The notes beneath the pieces are model-generated. The model did no database searches. It was given only the letters and a program-made list of their open reading frames with translations, and was not told the origin of the DNA. Shown here one piece after another: positions 17,037-24,918 of a DNA stretch of 58,571 nt. The stretch is from NCBI GenBank assembly GCA_017395545.1, contig JAFPUF010000131.1, positions 1 through 58,571 of the forward strand. The letters are read 5' to 3'. The translations under genes were made by a program, and so were the position numbers. The stretch comes from Treponema sp. (GTDB lineage: Bacteria; Spirochaetota; Spirochaetia; Treponematales; Treponemataceae). The number at the start of each line of letters is the position of its first letter. The first letter of the stretch is position 1.

Positions 17037-17561
17037 TTATTTGGCCTTGGCATTTAATGTCATTGACATAAATCGCCCTTCCATTGCGGCAGGCTTTTCG
17101 ATGGTGTATGAACCTTCGGCCAGCCTTTTCAATACTTCGTTCAGAACGTCATAGCCGAGTTCGGTATGGGCAAGTTCACGACCGCGGAAACGGATAGTGA
17201 CCTTAACCTTGTCTCCCTCATCCAGGAATTCCTGAACATGTTTTGCCTTAGTATCAAGGTCGCCTGCGCCAATTTTTGGCTGCATGCGGATTTCCTTAAG
17301 CTTAAGGGCTTTCTGGGCCTTGCGGGAATCACGGAGCCTTTTTTCCTGCTCGAACCGATACTTACCGTAGTTAAGAATTTTACAAACCGGCGGATTTGCG
17401 TTTGGCGAAACTTCTACGAGGTCTAAATCCCGCTCCTTTGCCAATGCCAGGGCTTCTCTCGTGGGAACAATTCCATTCTTTCCACCCTCATCGTCAACAA
17501 GCCTGACCTCTCGTACACGAATCTGTTCATTGATTCGTAAACCTTTTGTATCTGCCAACAT
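17037..17561 (-). CDS. infC: Translation initiation factor IF-3
   Basis: A 174-residue IF-3 with the N-terminal domain ([17 protein letters not shown]), the linker [18 protein letters not shown] and the C-terminal 30S-binding domain ([23 protein letters not shown]). It binds the 30S subunit and monitors initiator tRNA and start codon. An exceptionally strong AGGAGG ends only one base before the ATG at 17561. The TTG immediately after that ATG has a more usual spacing, so the true start may be the TTG. IF-3 genes in other bacteria use rare start codons for autoregulation. It heads the infC-rpmI-rplT operon. Confidence 0.95.
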   Translation of the reverse strand: MLADTKGLRINEQIRVREVRLVDDEGGKNGIVPTREALALAKERDLDLVEVSPNANPPVCKILNYGKYRFEQEKRLRDSRKAQKALKLKEIRMQPKIGAGDLDTKAKHVQEFLDEGDKVKVTIRFRGRELAHTELGYDVLNEVLKRLAEGSYTIEKPAAMEGRFMSMTLNAKAK

Positions 17562-17605
17562 TCCTCCTTGTGTTCATAAAAACACTACTGCAAATATGTC
17601 TAAAC

Positions 17606-17635
17606 ATAATATCAAAATAACATAGTGCGTGTCTA
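17606..17635 (-). promoter_or_regulatory. Promoter of infC-rpmI-rplT
   Basis: On the minus strand TAGACA (17630-17635), an 18-bp spacer and TATTAT (17606-17611) form a good sigma70-type promoter. The predicted leader before infC is about 37 bases and contains a small GTGTT/AACAC hairpin just before the Shine-Dalgarno sequence. Confidence 0.5.
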
Positions 17636-17675
17636 GAGATTTTTAAAATTGTTCTTATTTTTTAACGGCAAAATT

Positions 17676-18602
17676 CTATGCAAGAACCGTAAGTTTCTGC
17701 GGAAGGACTTCAAACTTTATAGAATCAACGTTTCCGACGAGCTCACCGTCCGTATGAAGGACGCTTTTTGTATCTGACTGAATTGTGAGTGATTTAAAGT
17801 TTCGCAGACAGAAACCCTTTAAAAACTTATGAAGCCCAAGGCACAGAAACGGGAAACTGACAAAAGCAAGGATTTTAGGAATTCCGGAGGCGATACAGAC
17901 TGAAAGTTCACCATCGTCTCCCCTGGCATTCGGGTTCATCGGAACTCCACCACCCTCTGCCTTGAAATTCATCGCGGCAAGGAAAATAAGTTTTTTAAAA
18001 GAAACGGGCTCTTCGTCATCAAATTTAAGTGAGACAGAATATGTCCGCATGGTAAAAAGAGTTTTTATAGTCAAAACCGCATAGCCGAGAGCCCCAAGAT
18101 GAAAAAAGTTCAGTATTTTTTTGATTTTCGAGCTGTTAATTTCAGTTCCGACAATTGCATCAAGGCCGAAGCCGGAACTGATTCCGAAAATTCTTGATTC
18201 TCCAGTCGAAAGGACTGTTGTTTTTCCAAGATCGATTTTTTTGCAGCCGTTTGACTTTAAGATGATGCCGAGCGCTTTTCTGGGATTATGACGCGGAAGC
18301 CCCAGTCCGCGGGTAAAATCATTCCCGGAGCCACTCGGAATAATGCCCAGCTTAATTCTGGAGAAATCTGTGATACCGTTCAAAACTTCGTTAATTGTTC
18401 CGTCTCCGCCGACTACAATGATTTTTATATCATCCTCGGGGAGAGACGAGACTTCCCGGGCGATTTTCGCCGCATGGCCTACCCGCTGAGGAACATGGAC
18501 TTTAAATTCCAGTTTTTTCTGCTGCAGGAAGGCCCGGATTTTGTTCCAGCGAAGAAAAGCTTTTCCACTTCCTCCGTGAACATTAACAATAAAATGATAC
18601 AT
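17676..18602 (-). CDS. Diacylglycerol/lipid kinase family protein (DagK/YegS-like)
   Basis: A 308-residue kinase of the diacylglycerol kinase catalytic family. The nucleotide-binding GGDGT motif is at residues 65-69, followed by the conserved GIIPSGSGNDFTRGL segment. The C-terminal part is the usual beta-sandwich, ending with the LHTDGE motif. Such enzymes phosphorylate diacylglycerol or related lipids for phospholipid recycling at the cytoplasmic membrane; the exact lipid cannot be told here. The gene begins nine bases after the pepF stop and is probably co-transcribed with it. Confidence 0.88.
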   Translation of the reverse strand: MYHFIVNVHGGSGKAFLRWNKIRAFLQQKKLEFKVHVPQRVGHAAKIAREVSSLPEDDIKIIVVGGDGTINEVLNGITDFSRIKLGIIPSGSGNDFTRGLGLPRHNPRKALGIILKSNGCKKIDLGKTTVLSTGESRIFGISSGFGLDAIVGTEINSSKIKKILNFFHLGALGYAVLTIKTLFTMRTYSVSLKFDDEEPVSFKKLIFLAAMNFKAEGGGVPMNPNARGDDGELSVCIASGIPKILAFVSFPFLCLGLHKFLKGFCLRNFKSLTIQSDTKSVLHTDGELVGNVDSIKFEVLPQKLTVLA

Positions 18603-18611
18603 ACCAGGATT

Positions 18612-20405
18612 TTAGCATATCTTCTCCAGTTCCTCAACGAGAGAAGCGAACACATCAAGAGCTGCCTGAACAGGCTCGCTTGAGCTCATATCAACGCCTG
18701 CGACCTTAAGACTTTCAATCGGATAACGGCTTCCGCCGCTCTTTAAGAATTTGAAATAATCCTCGCGTTCGGCTTCTCCACCGTTTGTAACCCGTTTTGC
18801 AAGGGCCAGGGCTGCAGAGATTCCTGTGGCGTATTTGTAGACATAGTATGCCCCGTAAAAATGCGGGATTCGTAAGCCTTCCATGTCACTTTCTGCCTCA
18901 AAGACCATTTCCGGCCCGAAATACTGTTCCAGAAGCTCCCGGTAGATTTTTCTAAGAACCTGAGAAGAAAGAGGTGTTCCAGCTTCGACAAGTTCGTGCG
19001 CCTTAAGCTCGAATTCTGCGAACATCGTCTGGCGGTGCAAAGTGGCGAGAATGTCATCAGTCCGCATCGAAAGGAGATACGCCTTCATCTCAGGAGTTTT
19101 TGCTTCTTTCAGAAGGTACTCAAAGACAAGTTCCTCGTTGAAAGTTGAAGCGACCTCAGCCTCAAAAATCGTGTATTTATAGCACATGAAAGGATTGTTC
19201 GTCTTTGAGTAGTAAGAATGCATTGAGTGACCGCCCTCGTGAGCCATCGTGAAAAGGTCACGGATTGAGTCGCTCTTGTAATTAAGGAGAATATACGGAT
19301 AACCTGTGTACGCCCCGCTTGAGAACGCTCCGCTCCGCTTTCCTTTGTTTTCGTAGCGGTCAACCCAGCCGTTTTTGAGTCCGTCGCAGAGAATGTCGGT
19401 GTAAGATTTTCCGAGCGGTGAAAGGGCTTTCCGGCAGATTTCAACTGCTTCGTCGTAGCTGGTTTCGCACTTAATGTCTTTTACAAGCGGAACATAAACA
19501 TCGTAATGGCGGAGTTCTGAAACGCCAAGGATTTTTTTCCTGAGAGAATAATATTTATGAAGTGTCGGAAGATTTTTGTGAACCGTGTCGATTAAATTGC
19601 GATAAACCGACTCCGGAACCTTGTTTCCGTAAAGAGCGGCCTCAAGTGAAGACTTGTAACCTCTTGCACGGGCGATAAAAATGTCCTGATTTACGCTTCC
19701 TGCATAAAGGCTCGCAATCGTATTCTCGTGCTTTACGAATTCTGAATAGAAATTTTTGTATGCTTCTTCACGCACTTTTCTGTCAGGATTGTGAAGGAAT
19801 GAGCTGTAAGTACTCTGCGTAAGAGGCTTTTCCTCACCGTCAACAGTGACACCCTTAAACTGTAAATCTACATTTGTAAGAAGCGAAAAAGCCTTGTAAG
19901 CGGTCTCAGAACTTTCAGCCTGAAGGGAAAGAATTTTTTCTTCTTTTTCGCTGAGAATATACGGCTTGTGATGAAGTTCTTTCTGCAAAAAGATTTTGTA
20001 GTCCGCAAATTCAGGAAGATTCATCCATGAATTAAGTTTTTCGTCAGGAATTGACATAAGCTCTGGAGAAAAGAAAGAAGTTGCGCTTTCTGCCGAAGCA
20101 TAAGCCATCATGGCACGCCCTTCCCTGTCCTGTGCTGCAGAATCGCTTTCATCGGCCGTGTGCTGAAGGCCTGCATATTCGTGCACGGTCTCTATCACCT
20201 TTTCGAGCTCTTCGTTCGCTTTGAGACAGCCCAAAAGTGAATCAGAAGACTCGCCAAGTTTTCCCTTAAAAGCAACGACTGAATCAGAGAGCGATTTAAT
20301 AGAAGAGAGAGCCTTTTCCCAGTCTTCGTCAGATTTATATAAAGTAGATAAGTCCCATTTGTCACTTGCTGGAACTTCGTTTCGTGAAGGAATTGTGTTA
20401 GCCAT
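18612..20405 (-). CDS. pepF: Oligoendopeptidase F (M3 metallopeptidase)
   Basis: A 597-residue cytoplasmic zinc peptidase of family M3B that degrades short peptides. The zinc-binding HExxH is seen in MAHEGGHSMHSYY, with the downstream glutamate in the segment FEAEVASTFNEEL. Length agrees with the PepF family. The frame extends to 20441, but MANTIPS at 20405 is preferred. It has no Shine-Dalgarno sequence, and TATACT ends seven bases upstream with TTGTTC 17 bp further away. Translation from the first base or two of the mRNA is therefore predicted. It is divergent from htrA, and the lipid kinase gene follows. Confidence 0.92.
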   Translation of the reverse strand: MANTIPSRNEVPASDKWDLSTLYKSDEDWEKALSSIKSLSDSVVAFKGKLGESSDSLLGCLKANEELEKVIETVHEYAGLQHTADESDSAAQDREGRAMMAYASAESATSFFSPELMSIPDEKLNSWMNLPEFADYKIFLQKELHHKPYILSEKEEKILSLQAESSETAYKAFSLLTNVDLQFKGVTVDGEEKPLTQSTYSSFLHNPDRKVREEAYKNFYSEFVKHENTIASLYAGSVNQDIFIARARGYKSSLEAALYGNKVPESVYRNLIDTVHKNLPTLHKYYSLRKKILGVSELRHYDVYVPLVKDIKCETSYDEAVEICRKALSPLGKSYTDILCDGLKNGWVDRYENKGKRSGAFSSGAYTGYPYILLNYKSDSIRDLFTMAHEGGHSMHSYYSKTNNPFMCYKYTIFEAEVASTFNEELVFEYLLKEAKTPEMKAYLLSMRTDDILATLHRQTMFAEFELKAHELVEAGTPLSSQVLRKIYRELLEQYFGPEMVFEAESDMEGLRIPHFYGAYYVYKYATGISAALALAKRVTNGGEAEREDYFKFLKSGGSRYPIESLKVAGVDMSSSEPVQAALDVFASLVEELEKIC

Positions 20406-20412
20406 AGCAAAG

Positions 20413-20441
20413 AGTATAAAGAAATAAGCAGTAAGGAACAA
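20413..20441 (-). promoter_or_regulatory. Promoter of pepF, predicted leaderless
   Basis: TTGTTC (20436-20441), a 17-bp spacer and TATACT (20413-20418) on the minus strand end seven bases before the ATG at 20405. The -35 is weak. Confidence 0.5.
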
Positions 20442-20567
20442 GTAAAGAGAAAATCTCCGGTTAACAAAATTTTATGTAACTTCAAAAAGAATCTGTGAGT
20501 TTTATTATTAGATTCTGGAAATATACAGAACAGCAATTTCGTAAAGTTCCTTCTGGAGGTAAAAAAT

Positions 20568-22079
20568 ATGAAAAAATTAACTAAAAGACTCCTGGCGGGA
20601 ACTGCGGCGACGGCACTTGCTTTTGCCGCAGTTTCTCTTTCATGCACGCGCGTTCAGGTTAAAGGAAACGCCGCAACGGCTTTCGCTGACACTCAGAAAC
20701 CTGCAGTCCCAATCTCATCAGAATCACTCAAAGTAATTGAGGCCCTGCAGGATTCATTCCGTTCAATTTCATCGGGAGTTCTTCCTTCTGTTGTCGAAAT
20801 CGATGTCACAGAGAAAAAAGAAGTCCAGACAATGAATCCTTTTGACGGCTGGCCTTTTGACTTTTTCTTCGGAAATCCAAACCAGGGCTCCGACTCAAAT
20901 TCACGCAACAATAAACGAGAGTACGAGCAGAAAGGTCTTGGTTCAGGTGTTATCGTCCGCCGCACCGGTGACACAGTTTATGTTCTCACGAACAATCACG
21001 TCGCAGGAAAAGCAACGAACATCACCGTAAAACTCAATGACGGTCAGGAATTCGAAGGAAAACTCGTCGGAGCAGATGAAAGGCAGGACATCGCGCTCGT
21101 TTCATTCGACGCAAAAGACGCTGAAAACGTAATCGTCGCTACTCTCGGAGACAGCGACAAGGTTCAGACCGGAGACATTTGTCTTGCGATGGGAGCTCCT
21201 CTGGGCTACCGCCAGTCTGTCACTCAGGGAATCGTAAGCGCAACAGGCCGAAGCGGAGACCAGATTGGCAACATGAACGACTTCATCCAGACAGATGCAG
21301 CAATCAACCAGGGAAACAGTGGTGGTCCTCTCGTAAACATCTACGGTGAAGTAATCGGAATCAACACATGGATTGCCTCAGGCTCTGGCGGAAGCGTCGG
21401 TCTTGGTTTCGCCCTTCCGATCAACTCTGTCAAAAAAGCAATCGATGACTTCATTTCAAACGGAAAAATCACTTACGGCTGGCTCGGAGTTTCCCTCGTC
21501 GATGTCACTGACGATTATAAAAAAGAACTCGGTGTAAAAGGTCAGAAAGGTGCATTTGCTTCACAGGTATTCCTGAATTCTCCGGCAGCTAAAGGCGGAA
21601 TGCAGGCCGGCGACTACATCATCGAACTCAACGGCAAAAAAGTGAACTCTCAGAACGAACTCGTCCGCGAAGTCGGCTATCTTCCGGCAGGAAAAGAAGC
21701 AGAATTCGTCGTTCTCCGAAACGGAAACAAAGTCACACTCAAAGTAAAAATTGAGGAAAGAACTGAGGAAGTCTCAAACGAGAACTCAAAACTCTGGCCG
21801 GGATTCATCGCTTCTCCGCTGAACAAAAAACTGCGCGAAAGCCTCAAAATCGACGACAAAATTGAGGGTGTTGCGGTCTCGAACGTACTCGAAAAATCTC
21901 CTGCAGCAGCCCTGCGCATTCAGAACGGAGACGTAATCACCGCAGTAAACGACAAAAAAGTCAAAAACCTCAAAGAATTCTATGAGGCACTTGATATTAA
22001 CCGTAACAAGGAAATCTGGTTCGACGTGTACAATGACGGTCACACGATTTCAACCGGAAGATACAAACTGAACAAATAA
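20568..22079 (+). CDS. htrA: HtrA/DegQ-type serine protease with two PDZ domains
   Basis: A 503-residue envelope protease of family S1C. An N-terminal export signal ends near SLSC (23-26), which resembles a relaxed spirochaetal lipobox, so it may be a lipoprotein. The catalytic triad is H144 (NNHVAG), D174 (RQDIAL) and S251 (GNSGGP). Two PDZ domains follow, at about 300-395 and 405-500. Such proteins degrade or refold misfolded envelope proteins under stress. It has a strong GGAGG Shine-Dalgarno sequence, unlike several neighbours. A weak candidate promoter (TTCAAA, 16 bp, TATTAT) lies within 20480-20510. Its stop is three bases from the stop of the convergent radical SAM gene. Confidence 0.95.
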   Translation: MKKLTKRLLAGTAATALAFAAVSLSCTRVQVKGNAATAFADTQKPAVPISSESLKVIEALQDSFRSISSGVLPSVVEIDVTEKKEVQTMNPFDGWPFDFFFGNPNQGSDSNSRNNKREYEQKGLGSGVIVRRTGDTVYVLTNNHVAGKATNITVKLNDGQEFEGKLVGADERQDIALVSFDAKDAENVIVATLGDSDKVQTGDICLAMGAPLGYRQSVTQGIVSATGRSGDQIGNMNDFIQTDAAINQGNSGGPLVNIYGEVIGINTWIASGSGGSVGLGFALPINSVKKAIDDFISNGKITYGWLGVSLVDVTDDYKKELGVKGQKGAFASQVFLNSPAAKGGMQAGDYIIELNGKKVNSQNELVREVGYLPAGKEAEFVVLRNGNKVTLKVKIEERTEEVSNENSKLWPGFIASPLNKKLRESLKIDDKIEGVAVSNVLEKSPAAALRIQNGDVITAVNDKKVKNLKEFYEALDINRNKEIWFDVYNDGHTISTGRYKLNK

Positions 22080-22082
22080 GTT

Positions 22083-23174
22083 TTAGTTCAGCATTTCAAA
22101 ATTACATCTGACTGGTTCGGAGGCGGCATTTTCATGAAGATGGAGGCCGTTTCCGAGGCAGTTTTTCCATTTTCTGCATTTTGCGCATTTTCCGGTCTTA
22201 GCCCAGCTTCTGTCGCGCATAATCTGATAGCGCTCATTCCACAGGCGCATGTATTCAAAATTTTCTTCGTAAATATTTCCCTGAATAAAATCTTTTGCAC
22301 GGACTGAGAGGCATGCAGAAACCGAGCCGTCGCACATCACGCTTCCGACATTCACGCCGCCACGGCAGAAAAAGAAATAATCCCTTACTTTAAGCTCATA
22401 CTTTCCGAGATACCCTTCGCACGAGTAGTTTACATGAATTGATTTTCCTTCAGAAGTTTTGTATTTTCTCGTCTCAGCGATAAAATACATCAGGGAGCGG
22501 TATTCTTCGTTTGAAAGGGCAAGATCATTTTTTGCAGCCCGTCCTTCAGGGAAAATCGAGAAAATTCTCCAGTCAGAAACACCAAGATTTATTAAATATT
22601 CACGGAATTCACGCAGACTGGCAAGATTTCCGCGATGAACGCAGGTTATAACATCAAAAACAAGTCGGTGAGGAAACTGCTTTTTAAAGGCGGCTGCCAT
22701 TTTTATCGCTTCCCGAACTTTTTCAAAGGAATGTTCGTTCTGTCTCAGGTGATTGTGCTCACTCTCAAAGCCGTCAATGCTGAAGCTGATTGAAGAAAGG
22801 CCGGAATTCAAAAGAGAGACAAAGCGTTCCGGAGTCATGAAAAGCGCATTCGTGACGATTCCCCAGCGGAAACCGCGTTTTTTTATCTCAAGGCCGGCTT
22901 TTTCAAGGTCGTTTCTTAAAAGCGGCTCACCGCCCGTAATACAGACCGTAAGGTTTTTATACGGATTGTTCGCCTTTATGTCATCAAGCACACGGACAAA
23001 ATCCTCAACCGGCATGTCAGGAGTTCCGCTCACAGAAAGGCAGTCGCTCCCGCAGTGAAGGCAGTGAAGGTTACATCGGAGGGTGCATTCCCAGAAAAGA
23101 TAGCGGAGCTCATGCTTTTTAATTTCATGGTCGCGGAAAAGCCGGAAAACGGCCTGTTTGAATCTCTTCATCAT
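22083..23174 (-). CDS. Radical SAM/SPASM enzyme of a lipoprotein-linked system
   Basis: A 363-residue radical SAM enzyme. The CxxxCxxC motif binding the first 4Fe-4S cluster is C34, C38, C41 (CNLHCLHC), with an extra Cys at 30. GGEPLLR marks the SAM-binding strand. The C-terminal SPASM region (about 270-363) has many cysteines (CRGG, CDGS, CLSV, CAKCRKWKNC and RCNF) that would bind auxiliary clusters. SPASM enzymes usually modify peptides or proteins. The gene starts two bases after the stop of a small lipoprotein gene, and a related lipoprotein lies further upstream. To my knowledge this pairing matches a rSAM/lipoprotein family pair defined by comparative genomics, with unknown chemistry. 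Confidence 0.85.
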   Translation of the reverse strand: MMKRFKQAVFRLFRDHEIKKHELRYLFWECTLRCNLHCLHCGSDCLSVSGTPDMPVEDFVRVLDDIKANNPYKNLTVCITGGEPLLRNDLEKAGLEIKKRGFRWGIVTNALFMTPERFVSLLNSGLSSISFSIDGFESEHNHLRQNEHSFEKVREAIKMAAAFKKQFPHRLVFDVITCVHRGNLASLREFREYLINLGVSDWRIFSIFPEGRAAKNDLALSNEEYRSLMYFIAETRKYKTSEGKSIHVNYSCEGYLGKYELKVRDYFFFCRGGVNVGSVMCDGSVSACLSVRAKDFIQGNIYEENFEYMRLWNERYQIMRDRSWAKTGKCAKCRKWKNCLGNGLHLHENAASEPVRCNFEMLN

Positions 23175-23176
23175 TG

Positions 23177-23563
23177 TTAATCTGCGTTTTCGAGCGTTAT
23201 GTTTTTATGAAAATCATCAGTCAGCGTAATATCAATTTCTTTAGTCTTGAAGGAACCGTTTTCAGCCCCATCTGTATCACTGAAACGAACCATATATGTT
23301 GTTCCTTCAAGCTCACGGAATTCATACCAGCCGTCTGAATCAGTATGAATGGCCTTGTTAAACTTTCCGTTTTTGTATAGCTCGACACAAATGTCTTCAA
23401 TTGGTTTTTCTGTTCCGTTTATATTGCCGGTGACGTTACCATAAATGTCGTAATAGAATTCATCTTCCGGAACTCCGTAGCAGGAAGTAAGCGTTCCTAT
23501 GCCGAGAATTCCGAGAATTGTTCCGACAATCCGTTTCCATGTCCAGTTGATTTTCTCTCTCAT
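23177..23563 (-). CDS. Small lipoprotein, likely substrate of the radical SAM enzyme
   Basis: A 128-residue protein with a basic start, a hydrophobic segment (about 12-25) and a lipobox-like LTSC with Cys28. The mature end begins CYGVPEDE. The rest (about 38-128) is a beta-sandwich of the carboxypeptidase-regulatory or SdrB type, with GWYEFRELEGTTYMVRF and a terminal acidic stretch. The YGVP segment has a counterpart YGMP in the second lipoprotein at 24379-24831. Both end with an ENGSFK motif followed by a strand ending in TLE. The gene is coupled to the radical SAM gene. A modification on the CYGVP region is an inference. Confidence 0.75.
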   Translation of the reverse strand: MREKINWTWKRIVGTILGILGIGTLTSCYGVPEDEFYYDIYGNVTGNINGTEKPIEDICVELYKNGKFNKAIHTDSDGWYEFRELEGTTYMVRFSDTDGAENGSFKTKEIDITLTDDFHKNITLENAD

Positions 23564-23605
23564 TTTCAGATACTTCTCCTTTTTTATTTACCCTTTATTT
23601 TTTCA

Positions 23606-24310
23606 TCAGAAGCCGAAGCAGAGTCCGATTCCCGGCTCTATGCTGACTCCGTTCAATATATTTTTATAGCTGAGTTCTGAAAAATCGGACACAGCTCCGT
23701 CTCTCTTAGCGCAAACATTTCCCCAGCCGACCGGAATGGTCGAAACTCCGAGGGAACTGAAAAGAGATACCCTCTGCCCGAGTTTCAGGACAAACACAGC
23801 GTCAAGTCCCGATACAAAATTATATTCTGTACCACTCAGGTCAAGTTTATCAGAAATATCACCTGCTTCATAGTTTGAGGTATAATCATAAAAACGGAAA
23901 TTAAAACCGCAAAAGCCGTGAAATGCCAGAATCATTTTTTCCGTCAGAACAGGCGCAAAGCCTACGCCACCCTTCACTATGAATAATTCTCCGAACATAT
24001 AATCAGAAGCAAGCTCAGGAATTTTCACGAAACCAGCACCTAAAGCACAGCCGAGCAGAAATGATAACCTGCTTTCCCTTACCACAAGCCTGTTATAATT
24101 AATGCAGGCCCCATAATATTCAGCGTTAAATTCAGAATCAAGATCGAAATATTTTCGGGATGGAGAATTGTTTTTATCTAAAAGGCGGAATTCGAGCGGA
24201 GAAGAAAAATGAATGCTGTGAACGCAAACATTTTCAGCAAAAAGCGTAAAACACAACAGAAAAATCAGCAGAAAAAAACTTCGCTTAGAGAAACAGCCGA
24301 TAAAACTCAT
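23606..24310 (-). CDS. Predicted outer-membrane beta-barrel protein within the rSAM locus
   Basis: A 234-residue protein with a signal peptide (about 1-25, cleavage near LFAEN). The remainder has alternating hydrophobic beta strands and ends GIGLCFGF, with a C-terminal phenylalanine as in outer-membrane barrels of about eight to ten strands. I do not recognise a named family. The ATG has no ribosome binding site, but TTTACA, 17 bp and TATTAT end six bases before it. This gene may therefore start a transcript that also carries the lipoprotein and radical SAM genes downstream. Confidence 0.6.
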   Translation of the reverse strand: MSFIGCFSKRSFFLLIFLLCFTLFAENVCVHSIHFSSPLEFRLLDKNNSPSRKYFDLDSEFNAEYYGACINYNRLVVRESRLSFLLGCALGAGFVKIPELASDYMFGELFIVKGGVGFAPVLTEKMILAFHGFCGFNFRFYDYTSNYEAGDISDKLDLSGTEYNFVSGLDAVFVLKLGQRVSLFSSLGVSTIPVGWGNVCAKRDGAVSDFSELSYKNILNGVSIEPGIGLCFGF

Positions 24311-24316
24311 TTTTAA

Positions 24317-24345
24317 ATAATAAGAAAATGCTCAGAAAATGTAAA
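24317..24345 (-). promoter_or_regulatory. Promoter inside the rSAM locus, predicted leaderless
   Basis: On the minus strand TTTACA (24340-24345), a 17-bp spacer and TATTAT (24317-24322) end six bases before the ATG at 24310. Five of six -35 and five of six -10 bases fit consensus. Confidence 0.6.
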
Positions 24346-24378
24346 GAGATTTTTTTGAAAAAGAAGGATGCCAGTCAC

Positions 24379-24831
24379 CTACTCGCTTTTTTCAAGAGTG
24401 ACATCGAGATTTATATCGCCGGAACCGCTGTTTAAAACGGTTTTCGTCTGAGATTTAAAAGAACCGTTTTCAGAACCGTCGCCGTCCTCAAAAGTGAAGG
24501 TATATTCGCCGGTGTCAAACACATCAATGCGAAACATTCCGTCTTCAGCGGTGACATATCCGCCTGCCGGCATTTCAATATTTTCTCTGTCAGAAGTGAT
24601 TTTTATGTTTTTGAGAGGTTCCACTGCCCCGTCTCCGTCAACATCGCCTGAGACAGTACCGGAAATCATAGCAAATCCGACAGGCATTCCGTACGCTGCT
24701 GGAACTTCAAGCTCCTCTTTACGAACTAAGATAGAATTTCCTTCATCGTCACAGGAAAAAAAAGCCGGAATACCTAAAAATGAACAGACAAGAGTAAGAA
24801 TTTTAGCAAGACAGGAACGAGCGAATTTCAT
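24379..24831 (-). CDS. Second lipoprotein of the rSAM locus
   Basis: A 150-residue protein with a signal peptide and lipobox-like FFSC (Cys27). A 20-residue linker leads to AAYGMP (45-50), then a beta-sandwich domain of the SdrB/carboxypeptidase-regulatory type (VSGDVDGDG and GEYTFTFEDGDGSENGSFK). It is a paralogue of the product at 23177-23563: YGMP aligns with YGVP, and the ENGSFK end is shared. Here the Tyr-Gly segment is not next to the lipid-modified Cys, which helps to separate the two motifs. GAGGG precedes the ATG at 24831, favoured over the in-frame ATG at 24879, which lies inside a terminator stem. Confidence 0.7.
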   Translation of the reverse strand: MKFARSCLAKILTLVCSFLGIPAFFSCDDEGNSILVRKEELEVPAAYGMPVGFAMISGTVSGDVDGDGAVEPLKNIKITSDRENIEMPAGGYVTAEDGMFRIDVFDTGEYTFTFEDGDGSENGSFKSQTKTVLNSGSGDINLDVTLEKSE

Positions 24832-24844
24832 ACAAACCCTCACA

Positions 24845-24902
24845 CAAAAAAAAATGGTGTCAGAAACACGGCGTTTCATTCAGCCGCATTTTTATGACAC
24901 CA
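24845..24902 (-). terminator. Terminator after the COG0523 GTPase gene
   Basis: On the minus strand TGGTGTCA (24895-24902) pairs with TGACACCA (24855-24862) and is followed by a run of nine T. An inner GAAAC/GTTTC hairpin (24863-24877) lies in the loop. The T-run ends only about 14 bases before the next start codon at 24831, leaving no room for a separate promoter. Confidence 0.75.
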
Positions 24903-24918
24903 CTTATTTTATTCTACA

